A stretch of DNA of 64,000 nt from Dipteris shenzhenensis (GCA_047967505.1 CM106538.1), one strand, 5' to 3'; shown: positions 44,419 to 57,550, counted from the first letter of the stretch. Program-made: numbers and translations. Notes: generated by a model not told the origin, from the sequence alone.

Positions 44419-44423
44419 TGCTA
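44419..44423. other. Copia target site duplication, right copy
   Basis: TGCTA, identical to 36909-36913. Confidence 0.9.
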
Positions 44424-44435
44424 TGCCCAGATCAT

Positions 44436-44597
44436 ATACCTCGATCAGATCATATACCTCGATCGAGGTATTCAATGCATTATACATGTATAAACCTCGA
44501 TCGAGGTACCCCTCGGTCATAGCACATACCCCTCGGTCATATACCTCGATCGAGGTATTGTATGCCTCACGCAGGTCATATACCTCGATCGAGGTAT
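44436..44597. repeat. 18-bp palindrome array, second locus
   Basis: Perfect ATACCTCGATCGAGGTAT copies near 44455, 44541 and 44580, one variant near 44491 (AAACCTCGATCGAGGTAC), half-sites (ATACCTCGATC; CCCCTCGGTCAT twice). ATGCCTC(A/G)C(G/A)CA recurs between them. Continuous with the copy at 36892 before the copia insertion. Confidence 0.93.
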
Positions 44598-44624
44598 TCT
44601 ATGCCTCGCACATCGTCATGTGTA

Positions 44625-44955
44625 TACATCTGGCTGATGTGGCACCATGCATGGTCATGATGTGGCAACATAGTCTCTTCCATGACATGGAAAGGTGATG
44701 TGGCATGATGAGTTGGCATTCATGAGGTGGTAGATTGACATGGCGAATTGAGGTGGAGGGATTGGTGACATGGCAAGGTTGACGAGGTATGCCAAGGTGG
44801 CAAGGTGTGATGACATGGCTCATGATGTGGAATGATGAGGTGGCACATGTGGCAGCACGTGTGGCAATGTAAGGTATGGCAAGGAGTGATGTCACATCTC
44901 CTTGATGACATGGCACCACGTCGTCTAACAACGTGGCATGGTTTTGATGACTCAG
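44625..44955. repeat. GATGTGGCA / GACATGGCA motif repeat outside the retroelement
   Basis: About 20 irregular (G/C)ATG(A/T)(G/C)(A/G)TGGCA-like motifs. The same kind of sequence as in the copia leader at 42440-42900, here beyond the target duplication and so not part of that insertion. Confidence 0.65.
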
Positions 44956-45026
44956 CCTTCCGCATGGGCAGCATGCACACTCCAAAGGCTTGCCACTAGG
45001 GTCGGTGATGCTCCTAGCCTACCTCA

Positions 45027-45070
45027 CCAAGCCTAATACCAAGCCTACCTTGTCTTGGTATTAGGCTTGG
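45027..45070. repeat. 17-bp perfect inverted repeat, 10-nt loop
   Basis: CCAAGCCTAATACCAAG at 45027-45043 and its exact complement CTTGGTATTAGGCTTGG at 45054-45070. It could fold as a strong hairpin. There is no gene next to it, so neither terminator nor small RNA is shown. Confidence 0.9.
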
Positions 45071-45833
45071 GTGGCCCTTTTTCCCCCACAAAAGGGAGAT
45101 TTCACTCTTGGAGGCCATATCGTATGTTTCCCTTACTCAAATTTAACCAAAATTTTTTCCTCTTATTCATCATGCAGAGGACTAAAAATATTGACATTTT
45201 TGAAATGTTTGGTCATGTTTGAGAATTACTAGATTTATTTTTAATATTCTTTATTGATCCTCTAAGGAGTAAAAGTAAAAATTAAACTTCAATCTTCCTA
45301 AATCTAACCGTTGGATTTGGGATTTGATGATTCAACCACACACCGTTATGTGCCTACTAACCTTCCACCGAATTGGATTTGCTTAATTATTCAAAATACT
45401 AAAAAAATGTGGTGTGCTACTAAAATGCATGTATTTTATGACTTTATTTATTATAAATAATTATTTATAATTAGATAAATCATTCAAAAAATTACCAATA
45501 AATCAAGTTAAGCTCTACATAATGCAAAGAGACCACTTACAAAGTTTCAATAACATTTAATCTAAAATGAGTGAGAAATTTAGAATTTAATATGACACTC
45601 TCTGTTCGTGACAAACGTGTGACCACCCTGGAACCATGCTGTGTGACACAAAGAAATTTTTTGTGTGTGCATCGAATGTTCGATCAGACTATACGATTGT
45701 GTGCACAATAGCAAGTGTGATGTTGTGTCAGAAGACTTCAAAGACTAGATCCATAGGGAAGTAGGTGAGATTTGCATTTTTGTGTGCTAAAAAGCTTGTT
45801 TTTCCACCTCCTAAGGATTGGGGAGTGAACAAA
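45071..45833. other. Intergenic, no gene recognised
   Basis: Unique-looking DNA with no long open frame or repeat, ending at the satellite junction. Confidence 0.5.
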
Positions 45834-45857
45834 AAGTGGACACCCTTAGCTTGCTAC
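45834..45857 (+). repeat. Shared satellite-junction sequence, copy 2
   Basis: The same 24 bp as 20453-20476, same strand, directly left of the second satellite array although that array is reversed relative to the first. Confidence 0.85.
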
Positions 45858-48800
45858 TTCCCTTGGTCAAATAACACACCTAAGGGCGTGTTTTTTTGCG
45901 GATGTGCATATCACTCGGGAAAAAATGGTGTATAATGCATGATCGACCATGCAAAGCATATCTGATGGTGACAATACTTTGCATGCACCTCAACATAGTT
46001 GAAACGGACTTGCGTGCAAAGTGGAGCCCCCATCTGATAAGTACTTGTTTGATTAACACACCTACGGCAGTGTTTTTATATGGTTGTGCATGACACTAAG
46101 GCAAAAATGGTGTTTTATGCTTGATCGACAATGCAAAGCATATCTGATGGGCACAATACCCTGCACACACCTTCAACTAGGTGTAATTAACTTACATGCA
46201 AAGTGGCATTCCCATCGCATAAGTACTTGATCGGATAACACACCTAGCAGCGTGTTTTTTTACGGATGTGCATGACACTAAGGCAAAAATGGTATTTAAT
46301 GCTCGATCGACCATGTAAAGCATATCCAATGGGCACAATACTTTTCCTACACCGCAACCTAGGTGGTACTGAAATGTTCTTAAAGAGGCACACCCATCCG
46401 ATAAGTACTTGGTCAGATTACATACCTAAGGGCGTGTTTTTTTGCGGATGTGCATATCACTACGGGAAAAACGTTGTATAATGCGTAATCGACCATGCAC
46501 AGCATATCCGATGGTGACAATACTTTGCACGCATCTCAACCTAGTTGAAACAAACTTGCGTGCAAATTGGTGCCCCCATCCGATAAGTACTTGTTTGATT
46601 AACACACTTAGGACCGTGTTTTTTCATGGTTGTGCATGACACTAAGGCAGAAACGGTGTTTTATGCTTGATCGACAATGCAAAGCATATCCTATGGGCAC
46701 AATACTTTGCACACACCTTCAACTAGGTGGAATTGACTTACATGCAAAGTGGCACACCCATCCCATAAGTGCTTGATCGGATAACATACCTAGCAGCGTG
46801 TTTTCTACAGATGTGCATGACACTAGAGCAAAAATAGTATTTAATGCTCTTGACCATGCAAAGGATATCCGATGGGCACAACACTTTTCCTACGCCGCAA
46901 CGTAGGTGGTATTGAAATGTTCTCAAAGAGGCACACCCATCCGATCAGTACTCGGTCAGATAACACACCTAAGGGCGTGTTTTTTTGCAGATGTGCATAT
47001 CACTAGGGAAAAAACGGTGTATAATGCATGATCGACCATGCAAATCATATCCGATGGTGACAATACTTTGCATGCACCTCAACGTAGTTGAAACGGATTT
47101 GCGTGCAAAGTGGAGCCCCCATCCGATAAGTACTTGTTTGATTCACACACCTAGGACCGTGTTTTTTTATGGTTGTGCATGACACTAAGGCAAAAACGTT
47201 GTTTTATGCTTGATCGACAATGCAAAGCATATCCGATGGCAACAATACTTTGCACACACCTTCAACTAGGTTGAATTGACTTACATGCAAATTGGCACTC
47301 CCATCCCATAAGTGCTTGATCGGATAACATACCTAGCAGCTTGTTTTTTTACGGATGTGCATGACACTAGAGCAAAAATAGTATTTATTGCTCGATCGAT
47401 CATGCAAAGGATATCCGATGGGCACAACACTTTTTGTACACCTCAACCTAGGTGGTATTTGAATGTTCTCAAAGAGGCACACCCATCTGATAAGTACTTG
47501 GTCAGATAACATACCTAAGGGCGTGTTTTTTTGCGGATGTGCATATCACTACAGGAAAAACGTTGTATAATGCATGATCGACCATGCAGAGCATATCAGA
47601 TGGTGACAATACTTTGCACGCATCTCAACCTAGTTGAAACAGACTTGTGTGCAAAGTGTAGCCCCCATCCGATAAGTACTTGTTTGAATAACACACCTAG
47701 GACCGTGTTTTTTCATGGTTGTGCATGACACTAAGGCAAAAACGGTGTTTTATGCTTGATCAACAATGCAAAGCATATCTGATGGGCACAATATTTTGCA
47801 CACACCTTCAACTAGGTGGAATCGACTCACATGCAAAGTGGCACGCCCATCCCATAAGTGTTTGATCGGATAACATACCTAGCAGCGTGTTTTTTTACGG
47901 ATGTGCATGACACTAGAGCAAAAATAGTATTTAATGCTCGATCGACCATGCAAAGGATATCCGATGGGCACAACACTTTTCGTACACCTCAACCTAGGTG
48001 GTATTGAAATTTTCTCAATGAGGCACACCCATCCGATAAGTACTTAGTCAGATAAGACACCTAAGGGCGTGTTTTTTTGCGGATGTCCATGTCACTAGGG
48101 GAAGAATGGTGGATAATGCGTGATCGACCGTGCAAAGCATATCCGATGGTGACAATACTTTGAACCCACCTCAACGTAGCTGAAACGGACTTGTGTGCAA
48201 AGTGGAGCCCCCATCAAATAAGTACTGATTTGAATAACACACCTACGGCCGTGTTTTTATAGTTGTGCATGACACAAAGGCAAAAACGATGTTTTATGCT
48301 TGATCGACAATGCAAAGCATATCGGATGGGCACAATACTTTGCACACACCTTCAACTAGGTGGAATTGACTTACATGCAAAGTGGCATTCCCATCGCATA
48401 AGTACTTGATCGGATAACACACCTAGCAGCGTGTTTTTTTACGGATGTGCATGATACTGAGGCAAAAATGGTATTTAATGCTCGATCAACCATGCAAAGC
48501 ATATCCGATGGGCACAATACTTTTCCTACAACTTAACCTAGGTGGTATTGAAATGTTCTCAAAGAGGCATACCCATCCGATAAGTACTTGGTCAGATAAC
48601 ATACCTAAGGGCATGTTTTTTGCGGATGTGCATATCACTTCGAGAAAAATGTTGTATAATGCATGATCGACCATGCAAAGCATATCCGATGGTGACAATA
48701 CTTTGCACGGACATCAACCTAGTTGAAACGGACTTGGGTGCAAAATGGACCCCCCATCCGATAAGTACTTGTTTGATTAACACACTTAGGACCGTGTTTT

Positions 48801-51608
48801 TTCATGGTTGTGCATGACACTAAGGCAAAAACGGTGTTTTATGCTTGATCAACAATGCAAAGCACATCCGATGGGCACAATACTTTGCACACACCTTCAA
48901 CTAGGTGGAATTGACTTACATGCAGAGTGGCACTCCCATCCCCTAAGTGCTTCATCGGATAACATACCTAGCAGCGGGTTTTTTTACGGATGTGCATGAC
49001 ACTAGAGCAAAAATAGTAATTAATGCTCGATCGACCATGCAAAGGATATCCGATGGGCACAAAAATTTTCGTACGCCTCAACCTAGGTGGTATTAAAATG
49101 TTCTCAAAGAGGCACACCCATCCGATAAGTACTTCGTCAGATAACACACCTAAGGGCATGTTTTTTTGCGGATGTGCATATCACTAGGGAAAAAACGGTG
49201 TATAATGCGTGATCGACCATGCAAAGCATATCCGATGGTGAAAATACTTTGCCCGCACCTCAACGTAGTTGAAACGGACTTGCGTGCAAAGTGGAGCCCC
49301 CATCCGATAAGTACTTGTTTGATTAACACACCTAGGACCGTGTTTTTTCATGGTTGTGCATGACACTAAGGCAAAAACGGTGTTGTATGCTTGATCGACA
49401 ATGCAAAGCATATCCAATGGGCACAATACTTTGCACACACCTTCAACTAGGTGGAATTGACTTACATGCAAAGTGGCACTCCCATCCCATAAGTGCTTCA
49501 TCGGATAACATACCTAGCAGCGTGTTTTTTTACGGATGTGCATGACACTAGAGCAAAAATAGTATTTAATGCTCGATCGACCATGCCAAGGATATCCGAT
49601 GAGCACAACACTTTTTTTACGCCTCAACCTAGGTGGTATTGAAATGTTCTCAAAGAGGCACACCCATCCGATAAGTACTTGGTCAGATAGCACACCTAAG
49701 GGCGTGTTTTTTTACGGATGTGTATATCACTAGAGAAAAAGTGGTGTATAATGCGTGATCGACCATGCAAAGCATATCCAATGGTGACAATAGTTTGCAA
49801 ACACCTCAATGTAGTTGAGACGGACTTGTGTGCAAAGTGGAGCCCCCATCCGATAAGTACTTGTTTGAATAACACACCTAGGACCGTGTTTTTTCATGGT
49901 TGTGCATTACACTAAGGCAAAAACGGTGTTTTATGCTTGATCGACAATGCAAAGCATATCCGATGGGCACAATACTTTGCACACACCTTCAACTAGGTGA
50001 AATTGACTTACATGCAAGGTGGCACGCCCATCCCATAAGTGCTTGATCGGATAACATACCTAGAACCGTGTTTTTTTACGGATGTGCATGACACGAGCAA
50101 AAATAGTATTTAATGCTCGATCGACCATGCAAAGGATATCCGATGGGCACAACACTTTTGGTACGCCTCAACCTAGGTGGCATTGAAATGTTCTCAATGA
50201 GTCACACCCATCCGATATGTACTTGGTCAGATAACACACCTAAGGGCGTGTTTTTTTGCGAATGTCCATATCACTAGGGGAAGAATGGTGTATAATGTGT
50301 CATCGACCATACAAAGCATATCCGATGGTGACAATACTTTGAACTCACCTCAATGTAGTTGAAACGGACTTGCGTGCAAAGTGGAGCCCCCATCAGATAA
50401 GTACTTATTTGAATAGCACACCTACGGCCGTGTTTTTATATGGTTGTGCATGACACAAAGGCAAAAACGGTGTTTTATGCTTGATCGACAATGCAAAGCA
50501 TATCCGATGGGCACAATACTTTGCACACACCTTCAACTAGGTTGAATTGACTTACATGCAAAATGGCATTCCCATTGCATAAGTACTTGATCGGATAACA
50601 CACCTAGTGGCGTGTTTTTTTACAGATGTGCATGACACTAAGGCAAAAATGGTATTTAATGCTCGATCGACCATGCAAAGCATATCCGATGGGCACAGTA
50701 CTTTTCCTACACCTTAACCTAGGTGGTATTAAAATGTTCTCAAAGAGGCACACCCATCCGATAAGTACTTGGTCAGATAACATACCTAAGGGCATGCTTT
50801 TTTGTGGATGTGCATATTACTACGGGAAAAACGTTGTATAATGTGTAATCGACCATGCAGAGCATATCCAATGGTGACAATACTTTGCACGCATCTCAAC
50901 CTAGTTGAAACGGACTTGCGTGCAAATTGGTGCCCCCATCCGATAAGTACTTGTTTGATTAACACACTTAGGACCGTGTTTTTTCATGGTTGTGCATGAC
51001 ACAAAGGCAAAAACGGTGTTTTATGCTTGATCGACAATGCAAAGCATATCTGATGGGCACAATACTTTGTACACACCTTCAACTAGGTGGAATTGACTTA
51101 CATGCAAAGTGTCACACCCATCCCATAAGTGCTTGATCGGATTACATACCTAGCAGCTTGTTTTTTTTACGGATGTGCACGACACTAGAGCAAAAATAGA
51201 TTTAATGCTCGATCGACCATGCAAAGGATATCCGATGGGCACAATACTTTTCCTACACTACAACCTAGGTGGTATTGAAATGTTCTCAAAGAGGCACACC
51301 CATCCGATAAGTACTTGGTCAGATAACACACCTAAGGGCGTGTTTTTTTGCGGATGTGCATATCACTAGGGAAAAAATGGTGTATAATGCATGATCGACC
51401 ATGCAAATCATATCCGATGGTGACAATACTTTGCACGCACCTCAACGTAGTTGAAACCAACTTGCGTGCAAAGTGGAGCCCCCATCCGATAAGTACTTGT
51501 TTGATTAACACACCTAGGACCGTGTTTTTTCATGGTTGTGCATGACACTAAGGCAAAAACATTGTTTTATGCTTGATCGACAATGCAAAGCATATCTGAT
51601 GGGCACAC
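45858..51608 (-). repeat. Satellite array 2, 545-bp three-monomer higher-order repeat
   Basis: About 31 monomers in minus orientation of the same family as array 1. The monomer with CCTAGGTGGTATTGAAATGT (complement of the CCTCTTTGAGAACATTTC type) recurs about ten times from 46357 to 51263 with mean spacing near 545 bp, and the two other monomer types alternate regularly. Units are very similar, more so than in array 1. It stops abruptly mid-monomer at 51608, where the transposase-like pseudogene begins. Confidence 0.93.
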
Positions 51609-54600
51609 TAAGGACTCTCACAAAGGAGATGGCTATAGATTTTGTTCCAGGGATGGATGTGATTTTATGTAGCAAAAGAGAAGTAGTTGCATTTGCTACA
51701 ATCCATGATAGTGATCCCAATTCAGTTTGCCACTTTTGAAGACTTGGCGAAGATAAGGTGGCAGTTACTGTATCAAAGATTCTTAACGCACATGTTGAGC
51801 TAAAGTATAAATGTGGAGATATGGAAACACTTGGAGATGTTATGTCCTACAATACATCCAACAAATCATTTATAGCATGGGACAAAGATGAGACTTATGC
51901 AACAGACATTATCAAGAATACAAAGTGCACCACCTTGGATTTTACTATAGGGGACATTTTACAAATGAGATCATTTGCAAATAAGACTGTAGCAGAAGGT
52001 GAAGTATTGGGATTTGAACAAGTGGAGCAATGGTCATTTGCATAGATGAGGATTCTAAAAGTCACTGATGATGGTATGGTTGATAACATAACATCCTTAT
52101 GTGATCCCTACTATGAGGTAGGCAAGAATATGAGATGGAGCATGCAATTTTTAAACATGAGAAAGAGGCACGTGGTTTTCAATGATAAAGACAAGGTATA
52201 CTACAATATCAAAGGACCTAAAAAGCGAGCCCATGTGCCAGGCTCTATCACTTCAAATGTGGATGATTTCAATGTACTCAATTATAGAAGTGACATCTTA
52301 TCTAGAGTGGATGAGTTCATTGGTTCCGAGAAACAACAAAATAATTTTAGAAGCGAAGCCTTATCTGGGGTGGATGAATTCTTTCACAGTGAGAAGGGCA
52401 AAGGTTTCAATAGCGATGTCTTGTCAAGTGTGGATGAGTTCATGCATATTAACAAACCTGGTGTCAATCAAGCTTGTGGATTTGTGAAAGCCATGCAAGA
52501 TGTCCCAATGAGCGATGTTCTCTCAGGAGTGGAAGAGTTTCAAGGTTCTCAATACTCTCGTAGAATATTGAATTCATTGAATGGTCCTAAGAGTATGTTA
52601 AAAACGAGGATGAGATCAACAGAGGATTATTCAATATTTAACTTTGATTCTGATATGGCCAAGGATGCAACGACCAATCATGGATGCTTGGTTACAAACA
52701 AATGTAAGGAGAAGAAGTGCATAAATACAGATTACAACGTGCATGAGGAACAAAAACAGTCATACATATGCATGAAGAGAAAGCGAATCCAGGCAGATCC
52801 ACAAAAGCAACCAAAGAGGAAGAGAGTAATGAAGGAGGAGAACATGTTAAATGCATTGGGATATCTATGTTGCAAGCGAAGATGTATGCGCTTCATTGAT
52901 CTTGCAGACATCAGGGAATGTAGAGGACACGTGTGGCAACAAAGAGGAAGTGAAATAAATGAATACCTTCTCACAAGTCTCTCTTGCTTTCTTTAGAATG
53001 GCAATAAAAGGCTAAGTTCAAGACAAAAGGTAAAACCTCTCGTAAATGGAAAAAGGATTTGCAATAAGGCATATCGCAATATTACTGGATTATCCCATGG
53101 TACATATTGGGATTTAGTCACCAAGGCAAAGGGCGGCAACAAATTTAGCATTCACGGTAATAGAGGAAGGTCCAAATCAAGAATCTCAACTATCAGGGTA
53201 GCAGCAATTTTGCAAGACTTCATACATGAAAATGCTTTACCTCAACCCCATATATCTACCAAACTCCCTAACGGTGACGTGATCACTGAAATGCACCTTC
53301 CAATGGGCTTGACAAAGCTCGAAGTATTTGACTCTATTGCAGAAAAGCAAAGGCAAAGAGGGGATGCCGTAGCTTCTTCTCATACTTTGTATGCTCTTTG
53401 GAAGAAGAACTTTGGATATGTTAAAATCCCAAGGAGGCAAAAAATGTCAAAGTGCAATGTCTGTGATGATTTAAAGCGAGCGATTGAGAGTGTAACTTGT
53501 CCAAATCAAAGGGAATTATACAAAAAAAACCGAAAATCTCATCATGACCTTATTCGACATTCCAGACAAAAATATGCATATTGGAAGGAGCAAGCTATTT
53601 CGCATCCCGATGACTACATGTGCCTTATTGTAGATGGCATGGATCAGAATACAACAACATTGCCTCGTTTTGTTGCCACTCCACCTAAATTACAAGGAAA
53701 GCACTTTCTAAAGACACATCTATGTGGAGTGTTAGTGCATGGAATTAAGTTCTTTGCAGATATATGGATTGATTCCTTGCATCCACATGATAGCAATCAA
53801 GTTGTAACATCTATTATGAAGGCAATTCGCAATGAACATGTAGAAAAAGGTCGCCTACCACCGACTTTGAGAATACAAGCTGATAATTGCTGGCGAGAAA
53901 ATAAGAATGTACTCATGTTTGATTTTTGCTCCATGCTAGTTGCTCATCGTCAATGAGGTCGAATGTGGATTTTTGTATGTTGGGCATACACATGAGGATA
54001 TCGATCAGGTTTTTAGCACAGGCTCAAGGGAGCTTAAATGCAAGGATGTGGAGACAATAGATGACTTGGTAAGAAGATGTGGCACGCAAGTTGGTGGTCG
54101 TAAGGAAAGTACAGTATGTGAGAGGCTCGAAAGAATGTATGATTGTAAGAGCTTCATTCTACCTTTCATACAAACGGGTGGTGATGCATTGACAGGTCAT
54201 ACCAATCCACACTACTTTCATTTTTTTTTAAAAGATGAAAAACCCGTAATGCAATGGCAATAGTATTCTCATGATACAAAATGGGAACCTGAAGAACCTT
54301 ACAGTCTCTTAACTTCAATTCCCAGCAAGGAAAGGTATCCAACATGGGCTCTTATACAAGAATTCAATGAGAGGTCTAACTGTGAAATAGAAGGATTAAA
54401 AGCATTTATTACATACAAAGAGGAAATGCTCCGGAGATATCCTGATTCGAAGCCTACTTGGAGAGAACACACTACCACTGTAATTAACAAGACACGAAAT
54501 TTAATAAAGGACCTTGAGAGAATGCGAGGCTCAAAGGATGTCAAGGAAGAATGCAATATGTTTTGGCCAAATGCTCATAACGATTTGCGCCCAGCTCCAG

Positions 54601-55097
54601 TCTTTGAAAATGAATTTGTATCATTACTCCCACGTCCATATTGTGGACCGAAGAAGAGAGAGTTTATGCCACAAGTAGATATAGAGGTCGATTGTTTTGT
54701 TGTGGTTCGGCCATCGGATGATGAATATGAGAATGTGAAGTTTTGGGTTGCAAAAGTAGTTGATGTGCAAAGAGATGACCAAGGGAGAGCTACAACATTT
54801 ACAATGGTATGGTATGAGCCAAAGGGCAGGAAGGAGAATATGGATAACAACACATTGTATACTAATTGTATAATGAAGGAGTGGGTCCCAAATGATGAAG
54901 TGGTCTCTCAAGTTTCGACGGAGACAATCATAGTGTCTTGGCATTCAAGGGCAAAGAAATCAAAGAAGCGCATGGGATATGAGGTAGAAGGAAAAATAAA
55001 AATACCACAGCAAACTATTTTGCATATACACGAATTTTTAAGGATGCTCGCCATGGAGGAAGTAGAAGGAGATAGCACAAATGAAGAATGTCCATGA
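51609..55097 (+). pseudogene. GHTHEDID-type transposase-like gene, copy 1 (broken)
   Basis: Read in one frame from 51609 with stops at 51737 (TGA), 52043 (TAG) and 52994 (TAG), a frameshift at about 53947, then a second frame with TAG at 54261 and the natural end at 55097. Parts in order: an N-terminal region of unknown type; repeats of SDILSRVDEF-like motifs (52285-52540); a basic segment (MKRKRIQADPQKQPKRKRVM, about 52770); KMSKCNVCDDLKRA; the likely core VDGMDQNTTTLPRF, IQADNCWRENKN and VGHTHEDIDQVFS; and a C-terminal FWVAKVVDV...VWYEP module. It matches the intact copy at 60.9-64.0 kb almost throughout. Asp residues in VDGMDQ, ADNC and EDIDQ are candidate catalytic residues of an RNase-H-like fold (DUF7869-like in my reading). 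Confidence 0.75.
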
Positions 55098-55134
55098 TTA
55101 AAGCTTTGTATTGAAGTCCATTGAAGGATTTTAT

Positions 55135-55585
55135 TTGGGTACTAGGCAAGAAGCCAATCCAAGACAATTATAATCAGAGTCATCACCTCCTATGTCAAAT
55201 GAGAGTCAAAATATGCACTGGATGTCACCCAAGGGTCAAGGCTTACCAAGACAATAGGGAGGTAATGCAGATGGCACCTGGCAAGGGACTATCACATTGA
55301 GCAATAAAACAATGGGGAGTCAATGCAGATGGCATCTGTATTTTGCACTGGATGTCACCCAAGGGTCAAGGCTTGGCAAGACAATAGGGAGTTAATGCAG
55401 ATGGCACCTGGCAAGGGACTATTGCATTGAGCAATAAGACAATGGGGAGTCAATGCACCCAAGGGGCAAGGCTTAGCAAGACAAGTGGGAGTCAAATTAT
55501 GCAGATGGCACCTGGCAAGGGACTGTCGTGACATTGAGCAATAAGACAATGGGGAGTCAAATTATGCAGATGGCATGAATTGAGG
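55135..55585 (+). repeat. Tandem repeat of about 115 bp after copy 1
   Basis: Four to five imperfect units built from CAAGGCTTA(G/C)CAAGACAA, TGCAGATGGCACCTGGCAAG and ATTGAGCAATAAGACAATGG. Absent from the 3' side of the other gene copy. Confidence 0.85.
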
Positions 55586-55589
55586 CTCT

Positions 55590-57550
55590 TTAAGAGCAAC
55601 AATTTAAATTGTAAACATATGTTCAATCTATATCATTTTGGATATAAAGAGTCTAGCTGAGAGCAATGTCTCTCAATGTAATCATATAATAATAGCTATA
55701 ATTGCTATTATACCTCTTTGGTTCAATACAAAACTTGGGTCTTATGGCATCATGTCTTTTTTCTATTTATTAAAAGTTTTAAAAATTTTGTGCATATTGC
55801 GAGTGACAATGTTATTTTCATGAAATATTTAAGTCTCCTTTCATGGATTTATAAATTTATCACATCAAGGAAAAATATTAAAAATAATTAAATTAACAAA
55901 TAACTTAGATATAGCTAGAATTTCTAATATAGGATTATTTCAAATTCTTGCATGTTGGTGCAAAAGTATAGATTGAAAAAACAATATTTTTATGTGAATA
56001 TGAGAGTGCCACAAAGTGAACTTTTGATTTGGGAAGAATATTTTCAGAAAGTAAAATTTTGATTTGGGAAGGATATTTTCACAAAGTAAAGTTTTCATTT
56101 GGGAAGGATTTTTGGGCTTCGTCCAAAAACAACACAAAAAGTCCAAAATTAATGAAATAGGTGTTATTTAGCCTTACAAACCATGAACACATTAGGCAAC
56201 TCACCCTTTGGGACTATTAAGGTAATAGGGGTTAATTGACTCCCCCTTATCCTAAGGTCTATATATACGTTTGCACACTTAATCCTTATTGTTTAGAGAC
56301 TACATGATATGGATATTTTAATGGTTCAAAGAACTCTAGTCTATATGAGGCTACTAAAGGATCAAAGCCAAGCACTGAGTTTATTTTATGAGAGGAAAAG
56401 CTTTTCTATTCATGCATTTTGTACTTTACTGTGTTAAGGATTCAAAGTAATTCCATTAGCTCCAAGCTCCATCAAGTAAAAAATACTAGACGTGTGAGAC
56501 CTAAAATTAAACAATAACTTCAATCATGGGACCATGATCAATAAGTTAGCTCTTTCCAAAACGTCTTTGCTTTAGCTAATATTAATTGGTGTGTCTTACT
56601 TTGATGAAAGTAGGTGTTGCTCACTATAATGATGGAAAGAATTGTGTATGGCATGTAAATAAGTAGCAAATAATGGAGCTCTAAGATAGGGCCAAGCATA
56701 GGTGTCAAAGAGGAAAAGCTATGATTCAACAATTTTCTAAGTATAATGTAGAGAAAATGCTCCATAAAAATCACATAGCGATGACTATTGAAAGTAAGAC
56801 ACAAAGTACAAGCACGTGGACGTTTTGCAAGAAGTCAACAAAACAATGTAGGTGTTAAAGTACAAGATTTGGTCAAGATTTTTTGGACCCTTGCCTTGAA
56901 AGTAAGAATTTAGGATTTTTCTTGAGGATGAATGTTTTGATCATCATGGATACTGCATGGATATAAGTCACCCAGAGGGTTGAATACAAGTCATGTGGTC
57001 GGTTGAATGCCAAATTGCTATTATAAGACCTTTTGTTGATTGAAATGTACGATTGAATACATCAAGCTGATCCTTGCACATTATAAAGAAAACACACAAT
57101 TGTAACATGAACCAAAATTCTATTCACTTTCAATCTTTGATTGAAGGATTTGATGTTAATTTCTAGATCCAAGGTAATGGTCCATCACAAAGTGTTGTGT
57201 GTGGAGGTTTGAGGATGAGTTACTATATGGGACTTTTTTCCCATAGTGAGTTCTGAGACTTTGAGTGAAGGGTGGAGGTGAACATACCATAGACGTAACA
57301 TTTTGACCTTGAGGATGGCATCCTTATCAATGTAAATTTTTATGATGAGGAGAGGGAGGTTCAAGTTTGTACGGTGAGAGAGAGATTGTAGGGGTGTCAC
57401 ATGTATGTGGTGTATAGATTTTTAGAGGAAAGAGTTTGAAGCCCCTAGTTGGGGGGTAAGGGAGCATTTGAGTTCTTTTTGTTTGGGAAAGGATGAAGAT
57501 GGAGATTGGTGAACTCAAGTGCTGAATTGATTAAGCAAAGAGAACACGTT
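55590..57550. other. AT-rich intergenic DNA
   Basis: No gene supported. At 56020-56110 TTTGGGAAGGATATTTTCAC- type text with AAAGTAAA(A/G)TTTT occurs three times with about 40-bp spacing, followed by CCAAAATTAATGAAATAGG. The same blocks are at 60097-60230 on the other strand, so they are 3' flank shared by the two GHTHEDID copies. ORFs of 60-90 codons at 56.5-57.5 kb show no motif. Confidence 0.5.

Noticed and set aside
45896-51545. ORFs of about 65 codons repeated through satellite array 2
   Set aside because: They follow the 545-bp repeat unit exactly and exist in both strands.
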